DNA of 64,000 nucleotides, from assembly GCA_036785325.1 (NCBI GenBank), contig JAXIVH010000041.1, positions 682,001 through 746,000 of the forward strand, in the 5' to 3' direction. The notes under the pieces were generated by a model. The model was not told the origin of the DNA. It worked only from the letters and a program-made list of their open reading frames with translations, and searched no databases. This DNA comes from Urophycis tenuis (taxonomy: Eukaryota; Chordata; Actinopteri; Gadiformes; Phycidae). Shown here piece after piece: positions 48,444 to 61,449 of this stretch (positions are counted from its first letter, which is position 1; the number at the start of each line of letters is the position of its first letter). The position numbers were made by a program, and so were the translations under genes.

Positions 48444-51400
48444 CTTTCCACAGCCAACAGAACACACATGAATCAGCTTATTATTTCGACGACCCATGGG
48501 CAAATATAGTCATGCCATACATCGTTGGAAAGCTTAGATTTCACCGTTTAAAATGAGCCCATCTCCGAGCAATTTGGTTGCTCACAGACAAATCTGCGTC
48601 AGGTTGACTGAAGTCTACACAGCAGCTAAAAACATACCTTCAACGTTTCAATTAACATCAATCTTTCCTTACAGAACACAAATTAATTAGCTTAGTATTT
48701 CAACGACCCATGAGTCAATATACTCTTGCCATACGCCGTTGGAAAGCTTAGATTTCCCCGCTTAAAATGAGCCCATCCGCGAGCAGTCTGGTTGATCACA
48801 GACTAAACTGCGTCAGGTTGACTGAGGTCTACCCAGCAGCTAAAAACATACCTTCAACGTTTCAATTAACATCAATCTTTCCTTACAGAACACAAATTAA
48901 TTAGCTTAGTATTTCAATGACCCATGAGTCAATATAGTCTTGCCATACGCCGTTGGAAAGCTTAGATTTCCCCGCTTAAAATGAGCCCATCCGCGAGCAG
49001 TCTGGTTGATCACAGACTAAGCTGCGTCAGGTTGAATGAAGTCTACCCAGCAGCTAAAAACATACCTTTAACGTTTCAATTAACATCAATCTTTCCTTAC
49101 AGAACACAAATTAATTAGCTTAGTATTTCAACGACCCTTTGGTGAATATAGTCTTGCCATACGCCGTTGGAAAGCTTAGATTTCCCCGCTTATAATGAGC
49201 CCATGCTTGAGCAATTTGGTTGCTCACAGACTAAACTGCGTCAGGTTGACTGAAGTCTACCCAGCAGCTAAAAACATACCTTCAACGTTTCAATTAACAT
49301 CAATCTTTCCTTACAGAACACAAATTAATTAGCTTAGTATTTCAACGACCCATGAGTTAATATAGTCTTTCCATACGCCGTTGGAAAGCTTAGATTTCCC
49401 CGCTTAAAATGAGCCCATCCGCGAGCAGTCTGGTTGATCACAGACTAAACTGCGTCAGGTTGAATGAAGTCTACCCAGCAGCTAAAAACATACCTTTAAC
49501 GTTTCAATTGACATCAATCTTTCCTTACAGAACACAAATTAATTAGCTTAGTATTTCAACGGGCCATTGGTGAATATAGTCTTGCCATACGCCGTTGAAA
49601 AGCTTAGATTTCCCCGCTTAAAATGAGCCCATCCGCGAGCAGTCTGGTTGATCACAGACTAAACTGCGTCAGGTTGACTGAAGTCTACCCAGCAGCTAAA
49701 AACATACCTTCAACGTTTCAATTAACATCAATCTTTCCTTACAGAACACAAATTAATTAGCTTAGTATTTCAATGACCCATGAGTCAATATAGTCTTGCC
49801 ATAGGCCGTTGGAAAGCTTAGATTTCCCCGCTTAAAATGAGCCCATCCGCGAGCAGTCTGGTTGATCACAGACTAAACTGCGTCAGGTTGAATGAAGTCT
49901 ACCCAGCAGCTAAAAACATACCTTTAACGTTTCAATTAACATCAATCTTTCCTTACAGAACACAAATTAATTAGCTTAGTATTTCAAAGACCCTTTGGTG
50001 AATATAGTCTTGCCATACGCCGTTGAAAAGCTTAGATTTCCCCGCTTATAATGAGCCCATCCCCAAGCAATTTGGTTGCTCAGAGACAAAACTGTGTCAG
50101 GTTGACTGAAGTCTACCCAGCAGCTAAAAACATACCTTCAACGTTTCAATTAACATCAATCTTTCCTTACAGATCACAAATTAATTAGCTTAGTATTTCA
50201 ACGACCAATGAGTCAATATAGTCTTGCCATACGCCGTTGGAAAGCTTAGATTTCCCCGCTTAAAATGAGCCCATCCGCGAGCAGTCTGCTTGCTCACAGA
50301 CAAAACTGCGTCAGGTTGACTGAAGTCTACACAGCAGCTAAAGACATACCTTCAACGTTTCAATTAACATCAATCTTTCCTTACAGAACACAAATTAATT
50401 AGCTTAGTATTTAAACGACCCATGAGTCAATATAGTCTTGCCATACGCCATTGGAAAGCTTAGATTTCCCCGCTTAAAATGAGCCCATCCGCGAGCAGTC
50501 TGGTTGATCACAGACTAAACTGCGTCAGGTTGACTGAAGTCTACCCAGCAGCTAAAAACATACCTTCAACATTTCAATTAACATCAATCTTTCCTTACAG
50601 AACACAAATTAATTAGCTTAGTATTTCAACGACCCATGAGTTAATATAGTCTTGCCATACGCCGTTGGAAAGCTTAGATTTCCCCGCTTAAAATGAGCCC
50701 ATCCGCGAGCAGTCTGGTTGATCACAGACTAAACTGCGTCAGGTTGACTGAAGTCTACCCAGCAGCTAAAAACATACCTTCAACGTTTCAATTAACATCA
50801 ATCTTTCCTTACAGAACACAAATTAATTAGCTAAGTATTTCAACGACCCTTTGGTGAATATAGTCTTGCCATACGCCGTTGGAAAGCTTAGATTTCCCCG
50901 CTTAAAATGAGCCCATCCGCGAGCAGTCTGGTTGATCACAGACTAAACTGCGTCAGGTTGAATGAAGTCTACCCAGCAGCCAAAAACATACCTTTAACGT
51001 TTCAATTAACATCAATCTTTCCTTACAGAACACAAATGAATTAGCTTAGTATTTCAACGGCCCTTTGGTGAATATAGTCTTACCATACGCCGTTGAAAAG
51101 CTTAGATTTCCCTGCTTAAAATGAGCCCATCCGCCAGCAGTCTGGTTGATCACAGACAAAACTGTGTCAGGTTGAGTGAAGTCTACCCAGCAGCTAAAAA
51201 CATACCTTCAACGTTTCAATTAACATCAATCTTTCCTTACAGAACACAAATTAATTATCTTAGTATTTCAACGACCCATGAGTCAATATAGTCTTGCTAT
51301 ACGCCGTTGGAAAGCTTAGATTTCCCCGCTTAAAATGAGCCCATCCCCAAGCAATTTGGTTGCTCAGAGACAAAACTGTGTCAGGTTGACTGAAGTCTAC

Positions 51401-51863
51401 CCAGCAGCTAAAAACATACCTTCAACGTTTCAATTAACATCAATCTTTCCTTACAGATCACAAATTAATTAGCTTAGTATTTCAACGACCCATGAGTCAA
51501 TATAGTCTTGCCATATGCCGTTGGAAAGCTTAGATTTCCCCGCTTAAAATGAGCCCATCCGCGAGCAGTCTGGTTGCTCAGAGACAAAACTGCGTCAGGT
51601 TGACTGAAGTCTACCCAGCAGCTAAAAACATACCTTCAACGTTTCAATTAAGATCAATCTTTCAATAAAGAACAGAAATTAATTAGCTTAGTATTTCAAC
51701 GACCCATGACTCAATATAATCTTGCCATACGCCGTTGGGAACCTTAGATTTCCCCGCTTAAAATGAGCCCATCCCCGAGCAATTTGGTTGCTCACAGACA
51801 AAACTGCGTCAGGTTGACTGAAGTCTACCCAGCAGCTAAAAACATACCTTCAACTTTTCAATT
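48444..51863 (+). repeat. 214-bp satellite block (16 monomers)
   Basis: Net length is 16 x 214 - 4 bp. Covers the junction between the two 4.39-kb duplicates. Private change GATTTCACCGTTT near 48538. Confidence 0.97.
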
Positions 51864-52090
51864 CACGCGTTTTTTTTGTAATACGTGTAGCTATGATAAA
51901 GGACACATGTTTTGGCCTGTTTTATTATTCATAGTTGGCTTAACAGTAATAGAATATTATTATATGCTATAAGTGACCAGACGTCCGAGATCAAAACTGG
52001 GAGCATAATCCCAGAGAAGGGGGAAAAAAAGGGTCAGCTATGTTTAAGTATATATATATATGTGTGTGTATCTATGCGTGTGTGTGTGTG

Positions 52091-52144
<54 letters not shown>

Positions 52145-52832
52145 AATCACTTACTTGGAACGGCATGATCCCACATCGCTGTGAAGGGATGGCGTTAACC
52201 AGGTGGGCGTGCAACCCCTCGAGAGAGTTGCTGCCTCACCGGCACTTGTACTTGTTCAGCCGGATGCAGTTCTTCACAACCACCTTCACAGAGACATACA
52301 GCTGTATGCCAGGGGGGTCATGTAACACACAACCTATTGCAAGGTCCTCATTTATGCTGGTGTCATTTTGAAATGTTACCATATACAAGTTTGAATGGTT
52401 TTGACACACGATGACTGCAGAGACAGCTGCAGGATGGCCCACGAAGCAGGACGGAGGGGGCCTGTGGCTGTGCGGGGAGGACCAGCGGTATGGGTGCTGC
52501 CGACACAGGGGGCGGGCGGGCCACAGGCTGACGCAGCAGGAGGCCTCGGCTGGAGGCGGGTGGGCGCAGGAGGCTTCGGCCGGGTGGAGGACGACAACGC
52601 AGTGGGCTGAACGGGCCGGTTGGTGGGAGTCACAGGCTCTGGCTCATCAACAAATAACCTGGAAATATAAAATACACACGTGATCAGTATTGATATTGAT
52701 ATCTTTTATAAGAACACTGTTCATACCGTTTACACTTTTTATACAACTGTTTATACAATGTCCATACTGTTTATTTATTAATGTTTATCACTGAAAAATA
52801 AAGGTGACTTGGTATGACTTGTGTGCTATTTT
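51864..52832 (+). repeat. Satellite insert copy 11
   Basis: 969 bp. Near-identical to copy 10 including CCCAGAGAAGG; the TG tract is 4 bp shorter. Confidence 0.95.
52155..52658 (-). pseudogene. Captured exon fragment, copy 11
   Basis: 504 bp, both splice signals present, shared TGA at 52236-52238. Confidence 0.7.
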
Positions 52833-54968
52833 CTTTCCACAGCCAACAGAACACACATGAATCAGCTTATTATTTCGACGACCCATGGGCAAATATAGTC
52901 ATGCCATACATCGTTGGAAAGCTTAGATTTCCCCGTTTAAAATGAGCCCATCTCCGAGCAATTTGGTTGCTCACAGACAAATCTGCGTCAGGTTGACTGA
53001 AGTCTACACAGCAGCTAAAGACATACCTTCAACGTTTCAATTAACATCAATCTTTCCTTACAGAACACAAATTAATTAGCTTAGTATTTCAACGACCCAT
53101 GAGTCAATATACTCTTGCCATACGCCGTTGGAAAGCTTAGATTTCCCCGCTTAAAATGAGCCCATCCGCGAGCAGTCTGGTTGATCACAGACTAAACTGC
53201 GTCAGGTTGACTGAGGTCTACCCAGCAGCTAAAAACATACCTTCAACGTTTCAATTAACATCAATCTTTCCTTACAGAACACAAATTAATTAGCTTAGTA
53301 TTTCAATGACCCATGAGTCAATATAGTCTTGCCATACGCCGTTGGAAAGCTTAGATTTCCCCGCTTAAAATGAGCCCATCCGCGAGCAGTCTGGTTGATC
53401 ACAGACTAAGCTGCGTCAGGTTGAATGAAGTCTACCCAGCAGCTAAAAACATACCTTTAACGTTTCAATTAACATCAATCTTTCCTTACAGAACACAAAT
53501 TAATTAGCTTAGTATTTCAACGACCCTTTGGTGAATATAGTCTTGCCATACGCCGTTGGAAAGCTTAGATTTCCCCGCTTATAATGAGCCCATGCTTGAG
53601 CAATTTGGTTGCTCACAGACTAAACTGCGTCAGGTTGACTGAAGTCTACCCAGCAGCTAAAAACATACCTTCAACGTTTCAATTAACATCAATCTTTCCT
53701 TACAGAACACAAATTAATTAGCTTAGTATTTCAACGACCCATGAGTTAATATAGTCTTTCCATACGCCGTTGGAAAGCTTAGATTTCCCCGCTTAAAATG
53801 AGCCCATCCGCGAGCAGTCTGGTTGATCACAGACTAAACTGCGTCAGGTTGAATGAAGTCTACCCAGCAGCTAAAAACATACCTTCAACGTTTCAATTAA
53901 CATCAATCTTTCCTTACAGAACACAAATTAATTAGCTTAGTATTTCAATGACCCATGAGTCAATATAGTCTTGTCATAGGCGGTTGGAAAGCTTTGATTT
54001 CCCCGCTTAAAATGAGCCCATCCGCCAGCAGTCTGGTTGATCACAGACTAAACTGCGTCAGGTTGAATGAAGTCTACCCAGCAGCTTAAAACATACCTTT
54101 AACGTTTCAATTAACATCAATCTTTCCTTACAGAACACAAATTAATTAGCTTAGTATTTCAAAGGCCCTTTGGTGTATATAGTCTTGCCATACGCCGTTG
54201 AAAAGCTTAGATTTCCCCGCTTATAATGAGCCCATCCCCAAGCAATTTGGTTGCTCAGAGACAAAACTGTGTCAGGTTGACTGAAGTCTACCCAGCAGCT
54301 AAAAACATACCTTCAACGTTTCAATTAACATCAATCTTTCCTTACAGATCACAAATTAATTAGCTTAGTATTTCAACGACCAATGAGTCAATATAGTCTT
54401 GCCATACGCCGTTGGAAAGCTTAGATTTCCCCGCTTAAAATGAGCCCATCCGCGAGCAGTCTGCTTGCTCACAGACAAAACTGCGTCAGGTTGACTGAAG
54501 TCTACCCAGCAGCTAAAAACATACCTTCAACGTTTCAATTAAGATCAATCTTTCAATAAAGAACAGGAATTAATTAGCTTAGTATTTCAACGACCCATGA
54601 CTCAATATAGTCTTGCCATACGCCGTTGGGAACCTTAGATTTCCCCGCTTAAAATGAGCCCATCCGCGAGCAGTCTGGTTGATCACAGACTAAACTGCGT
54701 CAGGTTGACTGAAGTCTACCCAGCAGCTAAAAACATACCTTCAACGTTTCAATTAACATCAATCTTTCAATAAAGAACAGAAATTAATTAGCTTAGTATT
54801 TCAACGACCCATGACTCAATATAATCTTGCCATACGCCGTTGGGAACCTTAGATTTCCCCGCTTAAAATGAGCCCATCCCTGAGCAATTTGGTTGCTCAC
54901 AGACAAAACTGCGTCAGGTTGACTGAAGTCTACCCAGCAGCTAAAAACATACCTTCAACTTTTCAATT
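52833..54968 (+). repeat. 214-bp satellite block (10 monomers)
   Basis: Net length is 10 x 214 - 4 bp. Two consecutive monomers near the right end carry the TCTTTCAATAAAGAACAG variant (about 54546 and 54765), the only place seen where this pre-insert class is doubled. Confidence 0.97.
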
Positions 54969-55204
54969 CACGCGTTTTTTTTGTAATACGTGTAGCTATG
55001 ATAAAGGACACATGTTTTGGCCTGTTTTATTATTCATAGTTGGCTTAACAGTAATAGAATATTATTATATGCTATAAGTGACCAGACGTCCGAGATCAAA
55101 ACTGGGAGCATAATCCCCGAGAAGGGGGAAAAAAAGGGTCAGCTATGTTTAAGTATATATATATATGTGTGTGTATATATGCGTGTGTGTGTGTGTATAT
55201 ATGC

Positions 55205-55235
<31 letters not shown>

Positions 55236-55927
55236 ATTTAATCACTTACTTGGAACGGCATGATCCCACATCGCTGTGAAGGGATGGCGTTAACCAGGTG
55301 GGCGTGCAACCCCTCGAGAGAGTTGCTGCCTCACCGGCACTTGTACTTGTTCAGCCGGATGCAGTTCTTCACAACCACCTTCACAGAGACATACAGCTGT
55401 ATGCCAGGGGGGTCATGTAACACACAACCTATTGCAAGGTCCTCATTTATGCTGGTGTCATTTTGAAATGTTACCATATACAAGTTTGAATGGTTTTGAC
55501 ACACGATGACTGCAGAGACAGCTGCAGGATGGCCCACGAAGCAGGACGGAGGGGGCCTGTGGCTGTGCGGGGAGGACCAGCGGTATGGGTGCTGCCGACA
55601 CAGGGGGCGGGCGGGCCACAGGCTGACGCAGCAGGAGGCCTCGGCTGGAGGCGGGTGGGCGCAGGAGGCTTCGGCCGGGTGGAGGACGACAACGCAGTGG
55701 GCTGAACGGGCCGGTTGGTGGGAGTCACAGGCTCTGGCTCATCAACAAATAACCTGGAAATATAAAATACACACGTGATCAGTATTGATATTGATATCTT
55801 TTATAAGAACACTGTTCATACCGTTTACACTTTTTATACAACTGTTTATACAATGTCCATACTGTTTATTTATTAATGTTTATCACTGAAAAATAAAGGT
55901 GACTTGGTATGACTTGTGTGCTATTTT
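54969..55927 (+). repeat. Satellite insert copy 12
   Basis: 959 bp. The TG tract ends TGTGATTTAATC instead of TGTTTTAATC (private). First of three copies (12-14) whose 3' side joins straight to the CATCCTCGAGCAG monomer, lacking the usual post-insert monomer. Confidence 0.95.
55250..55753 (-). pseudogene. Captured exon fragment, copy 12
   Basis: 504 bp, both splice signals present, shared TGA at 55331-55333. The intron side of the donor has a private change (AAATCACA on the minus strand, from GTGATTTAATC). Confidence 0.7.
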
Positions 55928-58900
55928 CTTTCCACAGCCAACAGAACACACATGAATCAGCTTATTATTTCGACGACCCATGGGCAAATATAGTCATGCC
56001 ATACGCCGTTGGAAAGCTTAGATTTCCCCGCTTAAAATGAGCCCATCCTCGAGCAGTCTGGTTGATCACAGACTAAACTGCGTCAGGTTGACTGAAGTCT
56101 ACCCAGCAGCTAAAAACATACCTTCAACGTTTCAATTAACATCAATCTTTCCTTACAGAACACAAATTAATTAGCTTAGTATTTCAACGACCCATGAGTC
56201 AATATACTCTTGCCATACGCCGTTGGAAAGCTTAGATTTCCCCGCTTAAAATGAGCCCATCCGCGAGCAGTCTGCTTGCTCACAGACTAAACTGCGTCAG
56301 GTTGACTGAAGTCTACCCAGCAGCTAAAAACATACCTTCAACGTTTCAATTAACATCAATCTTTCCTTACAGAACACAAATTAATTAGCTTAGTATTTCA
56401 ATGACCCATGAGTCAATATAGTCGTGCCATACGCCGTTGGAAAGCTTAGATTTCCCCGCTTAAAATGAGCCCATCCGCGAGCAGTCTGGTTGATCACAGA
56501 CTAAACTGCGTCAGGTTGAATGAAGTCTACCCAGCAGCTAAAAACATACCTTTAACGTTTCAATTGACATCAATCTTTCCTTACAGAACACAAATTAATT
56601 AGCTTAGTATCTCAACGGGCCATTGGTGAATATAGTCTTGCCATACGCCGTTGGAAAGCTTAGATTTCCCCGCTTATAATGAGCCCATCCCTGAGCAATT
56701 TGGTTGCTCACAGACTAAACTGCGTCAGGTTGACTGAAGTCTACCCAGCAGCTAAAAACATACCTTCAACGTTTCAATTAACATCAATCTTTCCTTACAG
56801 AACACAAATTAATTAGCTTAGTATTTCAACGACCCATGAGTCAATATAGTCTTTACATACGCCGTTGGAAAGCTTAGATTTCCCCGCTTAAAATGAGCCC
56901 ATCCGCGAGCAGTCTGGTTGATCACAGACTAAACTGCGTCAGGTTGAATGAAGTCTACCCAGCAGCTAAAAACATACCTTTAACGTTTCAATTGACATCA
57001 ATCTTTCCTTACAGAACACAAATTAATTAGCTTAGTATTTCAACGGGCCATTGGTGAATATAGTCTTGCCATACGCCGTTGAAAAGCTTAGATTTCCCCG
57101 CTTAAAATGAGCCCATCCGCGAGCAGTCTGGTTGATCACAGACTAAACTGCGTCAGGTTGACTGAAGTCTACCCAGCAGCTAAAAACATACCTTCAACGT
57201 TTCAATTAACATCAATCTTTCCTTACAGATCACAAATTAATTAGCTTAGTATTTCAACGACCAATGAGTCAATATAGTCTTGCCATACGCCGTTGGAAAG
57301 CTTAGATTTCCCCGCTTAAAATGAGCCCATCCGCGAGCAGTCTGCTTGCTCACAGACAAAACTGCGTCAGGTTGACTGAAGTCTACACAGCAGCTAAAGA
57401 CATACCTTCAACGTTTCAATTAACATCAATCTTTCCTTACAGAACACAAATTAATTAGCTTAGTATTTAAACGACCCATGAGTCAATATAGTCTTGCCAT
57501 ACGCCGTTGGAAAGCTTAGATTTCCCCGCTTAAAATGAGCCCATCCGCGAGCAGTCTGGTTGATCACAGACTAAACTGCGTCAGGTTGACTGAAGTCTAC
57601 CCAGCAGCTAAAAACATACCTTCAACGTTTCAATTAACATCAATCTTTCCTTACAGATCACAAATTAATTAGCTTAGTATTTCAACGACCAATGAGTCAA
57701 TATAGTCTTGCCATACGCCGTTGGAAAGCTTAGATTTCCCCGCTTAAAATGAGCCCATCCGCGAGCAGTCTGCTTGCTCACAGACAAAACTGCGTCAGGT
57801 TGACTGAAGTCTACACAGCAGCTTAAGACATACCTTCAACGTTTCAATTAACATCAATCTTTCCTTACAGAACACAAATTAATTAGCTTAGTATTTAAAC
57901 GACCCATGAGTCAATATAGTCTTGCCATACGCCGTTGGAAAGCTTAGATTTCCCCGCTTAAAATGAGCCCATCCGCGAGCAGTCTGGTTGATCACAGACT
58001 AAACTGCGTCAGGTTGACTGAAGTCTACCCAGCAGCTAAAAACATACCTTCAACGTTTCAATTAACATCAATCTTTCCTTACAGAACACAAATTAATTAG
58101 CTTAGTATTTCAACGACCCATGAGTTAATATAGTCTTGCCATACGCCGTTGGAAAGCTTAGATTTCCCCGCTTAAAATGAGCCCATCCGCGAGCAGTCTG
58201 GTTGATCACAGACTAAACTGCGTCAGGTTGAATGAAGTCTACCCAGCAGCCAAAAACATACCTTTAACGTTTCAATTAACATCAATCTTTCCTTACAGAA
58301 CACAAATTAATTAGCTTAGTATTTCAACGGCCCTTTGGTGAATATAGTCTTACCATACGCCGTTGAAAAGCTTAGATTTCCCTGCTTAAAATTAGCCCAT
58401 CCGCCAGCAGTCTGGTTGATCACAGACAAAACTGTGTCAGGTTGAGTGAAGTATACCCAGCAGCTAAAAACATACCTTCAACGTTTCAATTAACATCAAT
58501 CTTTCCTTACAGAACACAAATTAATTATCTTAGTATTTCAACGACCCATGAGTCAATATAGTCTTGCCATACGCCGTTGGAAAGCTTAGATTTCCCCGCT
58601 TAAAATGAGCCCATCCCCAAGCAATTTGGTTGCTCAGAGACAAAACTGTGTCAGGTTGACTGAAGTCTACCCAGCAGCTAAAAACATACCTTCAACGTTT
58701 CAATTAACATCAATCTTTCCTTACAGATCACAAATTAATTAGCTTAGTATTTCAACGACCAATGAGTCAATATAGTCTTGCCATACGCCGTTGGAAAGCT
58801 TAGATTTCCCTGCTTAAAATGAGCCCATCCGCGAGCAGTCTGGTTGCTCACAGACAAATCTGCGTCAGGTTGACTGAAGTCTACCCAGCAGCTAAAAACA

Positions 58901-59133
58901 TACCTTCAACGTTTCAATTAAGATCAATCTTTCAATAAAGAACAGAAATTAATTAGCTTAGTATTTCAACGACCCATGACTCAATATAATCTTGCCATAC
59001 GCCGTTGGGAACCTTAGATTTCCCCGCTTAAAATGAGCCCATCCCCGAGCAATTTGGTTGCTCACAGACAAAACTGCGTCAGGTTGACTGAAGTCTACCC
59101 AGCAGCTAAAAACATACCTTCAACTTTTCAATT
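55928..59133 (+). repeat. 214-bp satellite block (15 monomers)
   Basis: Net length is 15 x 214 - 4 bp. Contains a visible two-monomer (428-bp) duplication: the CTACACAGCAGC-containing monomer with its predecessor recurs near 57385 and 57813, the second with CAGCAGCTTAAGACA. Confidence 0.97.
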
Positions 59134-59366
59134 CACGCGTTTTTTTTGTAATACGTGTAGCTATGATAAAGGACACATGTTTTGGCCTGTTTTATTATTC
59201 ATAGTTGGCTTAACAGTAATAGAATATTATTATATGCTATAAGTGACCAGACGTCCGAGATCAAAACTGGGAGCATAATCCCCGAGAAGGGGGAAAAAAA
59301 GGGTCAGCTATGTTTAAGTATATATATATATGTGTGTGTATCTATGCGTGTGTGTGTGTGTATATA

Positions 59367-59416
<50 letters not shown>

Positions 59417-60104
59417 AATCACTTACTTGGAACGGCATGATCCCACATCGCTGTGAAGGGATGGCGTTAACCAGGTGGGCGTGCAACCCCTCGAGAGAGT
59501 TGCTGCCTCACCGGCACTTGTACTTGTTCAGCCGGATGCAGTTCTTCACAACCACCTTCACAGAGACATACAGCTGTATGCCAGGGGGGTCATGTAACAC
59601 ACAACCTATTGCAAGGTCCTCATTTATGCTGGTGTCATTTTGAAATGTTACCATATACAAGTTTGAATGGTTTTGACACACGATGACTGCAGAGACAGCT
59701 GCAGGATGGCCCACGAAGCAGGACGGAGGGGGCCTGTGGCTGTGCGGGGAGGACCAGCGGTATGGGTGCTGCCGACACAGGGGGCGGGCGGGCCACAGGC
59801 TGACGCAGCAGGAGGCCTCGGCTGGAGGCGGGTGGGCGCAGGAGGCTTCGGCCGGGTGGAGGACGACAACGCAGTGGGCTGAACGGGCCGGTTGGTGGGA
59901 GTCACAGGCTCTGGTTCATCAACAAATAACCTGGAAATATAAAATACACACGTGATCAGTATTGATATTGATATCTTTTATAAGAACACTGTTCATACCG
60001 TTTACACTTTTTATACAACTGTTTATACAATGTCCATACTGTTTATTTATTAATGTTTATCACTGAAAAATAAAGGTGACTTGGTATGACTTGTGTGCTA
60101 TTTT
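59134..60104 (+). repeat. Satellite insert copy 13
   Basis: 971 bp, GTATCTATGCG microsatellite marker. Its 3' side lacks the post-insert monomer (as in copies 12 and 14). Private GGCAAAAATAG follows in the resumed satellite. Confidence 0.95.
59427..59930 (-). pseudogene. Captured exon fragment, copy 13
   Basis: 504 bp, both splice signals present, shared TGA at 59508-59510. Private CTGGTTCATC near the acceptor end. Confidence 0.7.
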
Positions 60105-61170
60105 CTTTCCACAGCCAACAGAACACACATGAATCAGCTTATTATTTCGACGACCCATGGGCAAAAATAGTCATGCCATACGCCGTTGGAAAGCTTAGAT
60201 TTCCCCGCTTAAAATGAGCCCATCCTCGAGCAGTCTGGTTGATCACAGACTAAACTGCGTCAGGTTGACTGAAGTCTACCCAGCAGCTAAAAACATACCT
60301 TCAACGTTTCAATTAACATCAATCTTTCCTTACAGAACACAAATTAATTAGCTTAGTATTTCAACGACCCATGAGTCAATATACTCTTGCCATACGCCGT
60401 TGGAAAGCTTAGATTTCCCCGCTTAAAATGAGCCCATCCGCGAGCAGTCTGGTTGATCACAGACTAAACTGCGTCAGGTTGACTGAAGTCTACCCAGCAG
60501 CTAAAAACATACCTTCAACGTTTCAATTAACATCAATCTTTCCTTACAGAACACAAATTAATTAGCTTAGTATTTCAATGACCCATGAGTCAATATAGTC
60601 GTGCCATACGCCGTTGGAAAGCTTAGATTTCCCCGCTTAAAATGAGCCCATCCGCGAGCAGTCTGGTTGATCACAGACTAAACTGCGTCAGGTTGAATGA
60701 AGTCTACCCAGCAGCTAAAAACATACCTTTAACGTTTCAATTAACATCAATCTTTCCTTACAGAACACAAATTAATTAGCTTAGTATTTCAACGACCCTT
60801 TGGTGAATATAGTCTTGCCATACGCCGTTGGAAAGCTTAGATTTCCCCGCTTAAAATGAGCCCATCCGCGAGCAGTCTGGTTGATCACAGACTAAACTGC
60901 GTCAGGTTGAATGAAGTCTACCCAGCAGCTAAAAACATACCTTCAACGTTTCAATTAAGATCAATCTTTCAATAAAGAACAGAAATTAATTAGCTTAGTA
61001 TTTCAACGACCCATGACTCAATATAATCTTGCCATACGCCGTTGGGAACCTTAGATTTCCCCGCTTAAAATGAGCCCATCCCCGAGCAATTTGGTTGCTC
61101 ATAGACAAAACTGCGTCAGGTTGACTGAAGTCTACCCAGCAGCTAAAAACATACCTTCAACTTTTCAATT
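60105..61170 (+). repeat. 214-bp satellite block (5 monomers)
   Basis: Net length is 5 x 214 - 4 bp. Order: CCTCGAGCAG, ACTCTTGCC, TAGTCGTGCC, GCGAGCAG with the CTTTCAATAAAG tail, then the GAACCTT pre-insert monomer. Confidence 0.97.
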
Positions 61171-61403
61171 CACGCGTTTTTTTTGTAATACGTGTAGCTA
61201 TGATAAAGGACACATGTTTTGGCCTGTTTTATTATTCATAGTTGGCTTAACAGTAATAGAATATTATTATATGCTATAAGTGACCAGACGTCCGAGATCA
61301 AAACTGGGAGCATAATCCCCGAGAAGGGGGAAAAAAAGGGTCAGCTATGTTTAAGTATATATATATATGTGTGTGTATCTATGCGTGTGTGTGTGTGTAT
61401 ATA

Positions 61404-61449
<46 letters not shown>

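Larger units (their letters stand above)
44990..49382 (+). repeat. 4393-bp tandem segmental duplication, copy 1
   Basis: This unit holds 16 monomers plus insert copy 10; the repeat 49383-53770 holds insert copy 11. Diagnostic variants recur at +4393 before the insert and +4389 after it (CTGAGGTCTACC 48822/53211; CATGCTTGAGC 49202/53591); the 4-bp change is TG-tract length. Similarity continues to about 49490/53879, then the monomer types part. Confidence 0.88.
49383..53770 (+). repeat. 4.39-kb tandem segmental duplication, copy 2
   Basis: Direct tandem partner of 44990-49382. Private differences are few, for example CAACATTTCAATT at about 50571 and GCTCAGAGACAAAAC at about 51577. Confidence 0.88.

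Noticed and set aside
3309..61279. A 69-codon plus-strand frame (ending in a hydrophobic IVGLTVIEYYYML-like stretch) present at all 14 inserts
   Set aside because: It starts in satellite sequence and ends in the insert leader. Its persistence follows from recent copying of the same DNA, and there is no promoter or conservation evidence. The hydrophobic tail comes from AT-rich sequence.
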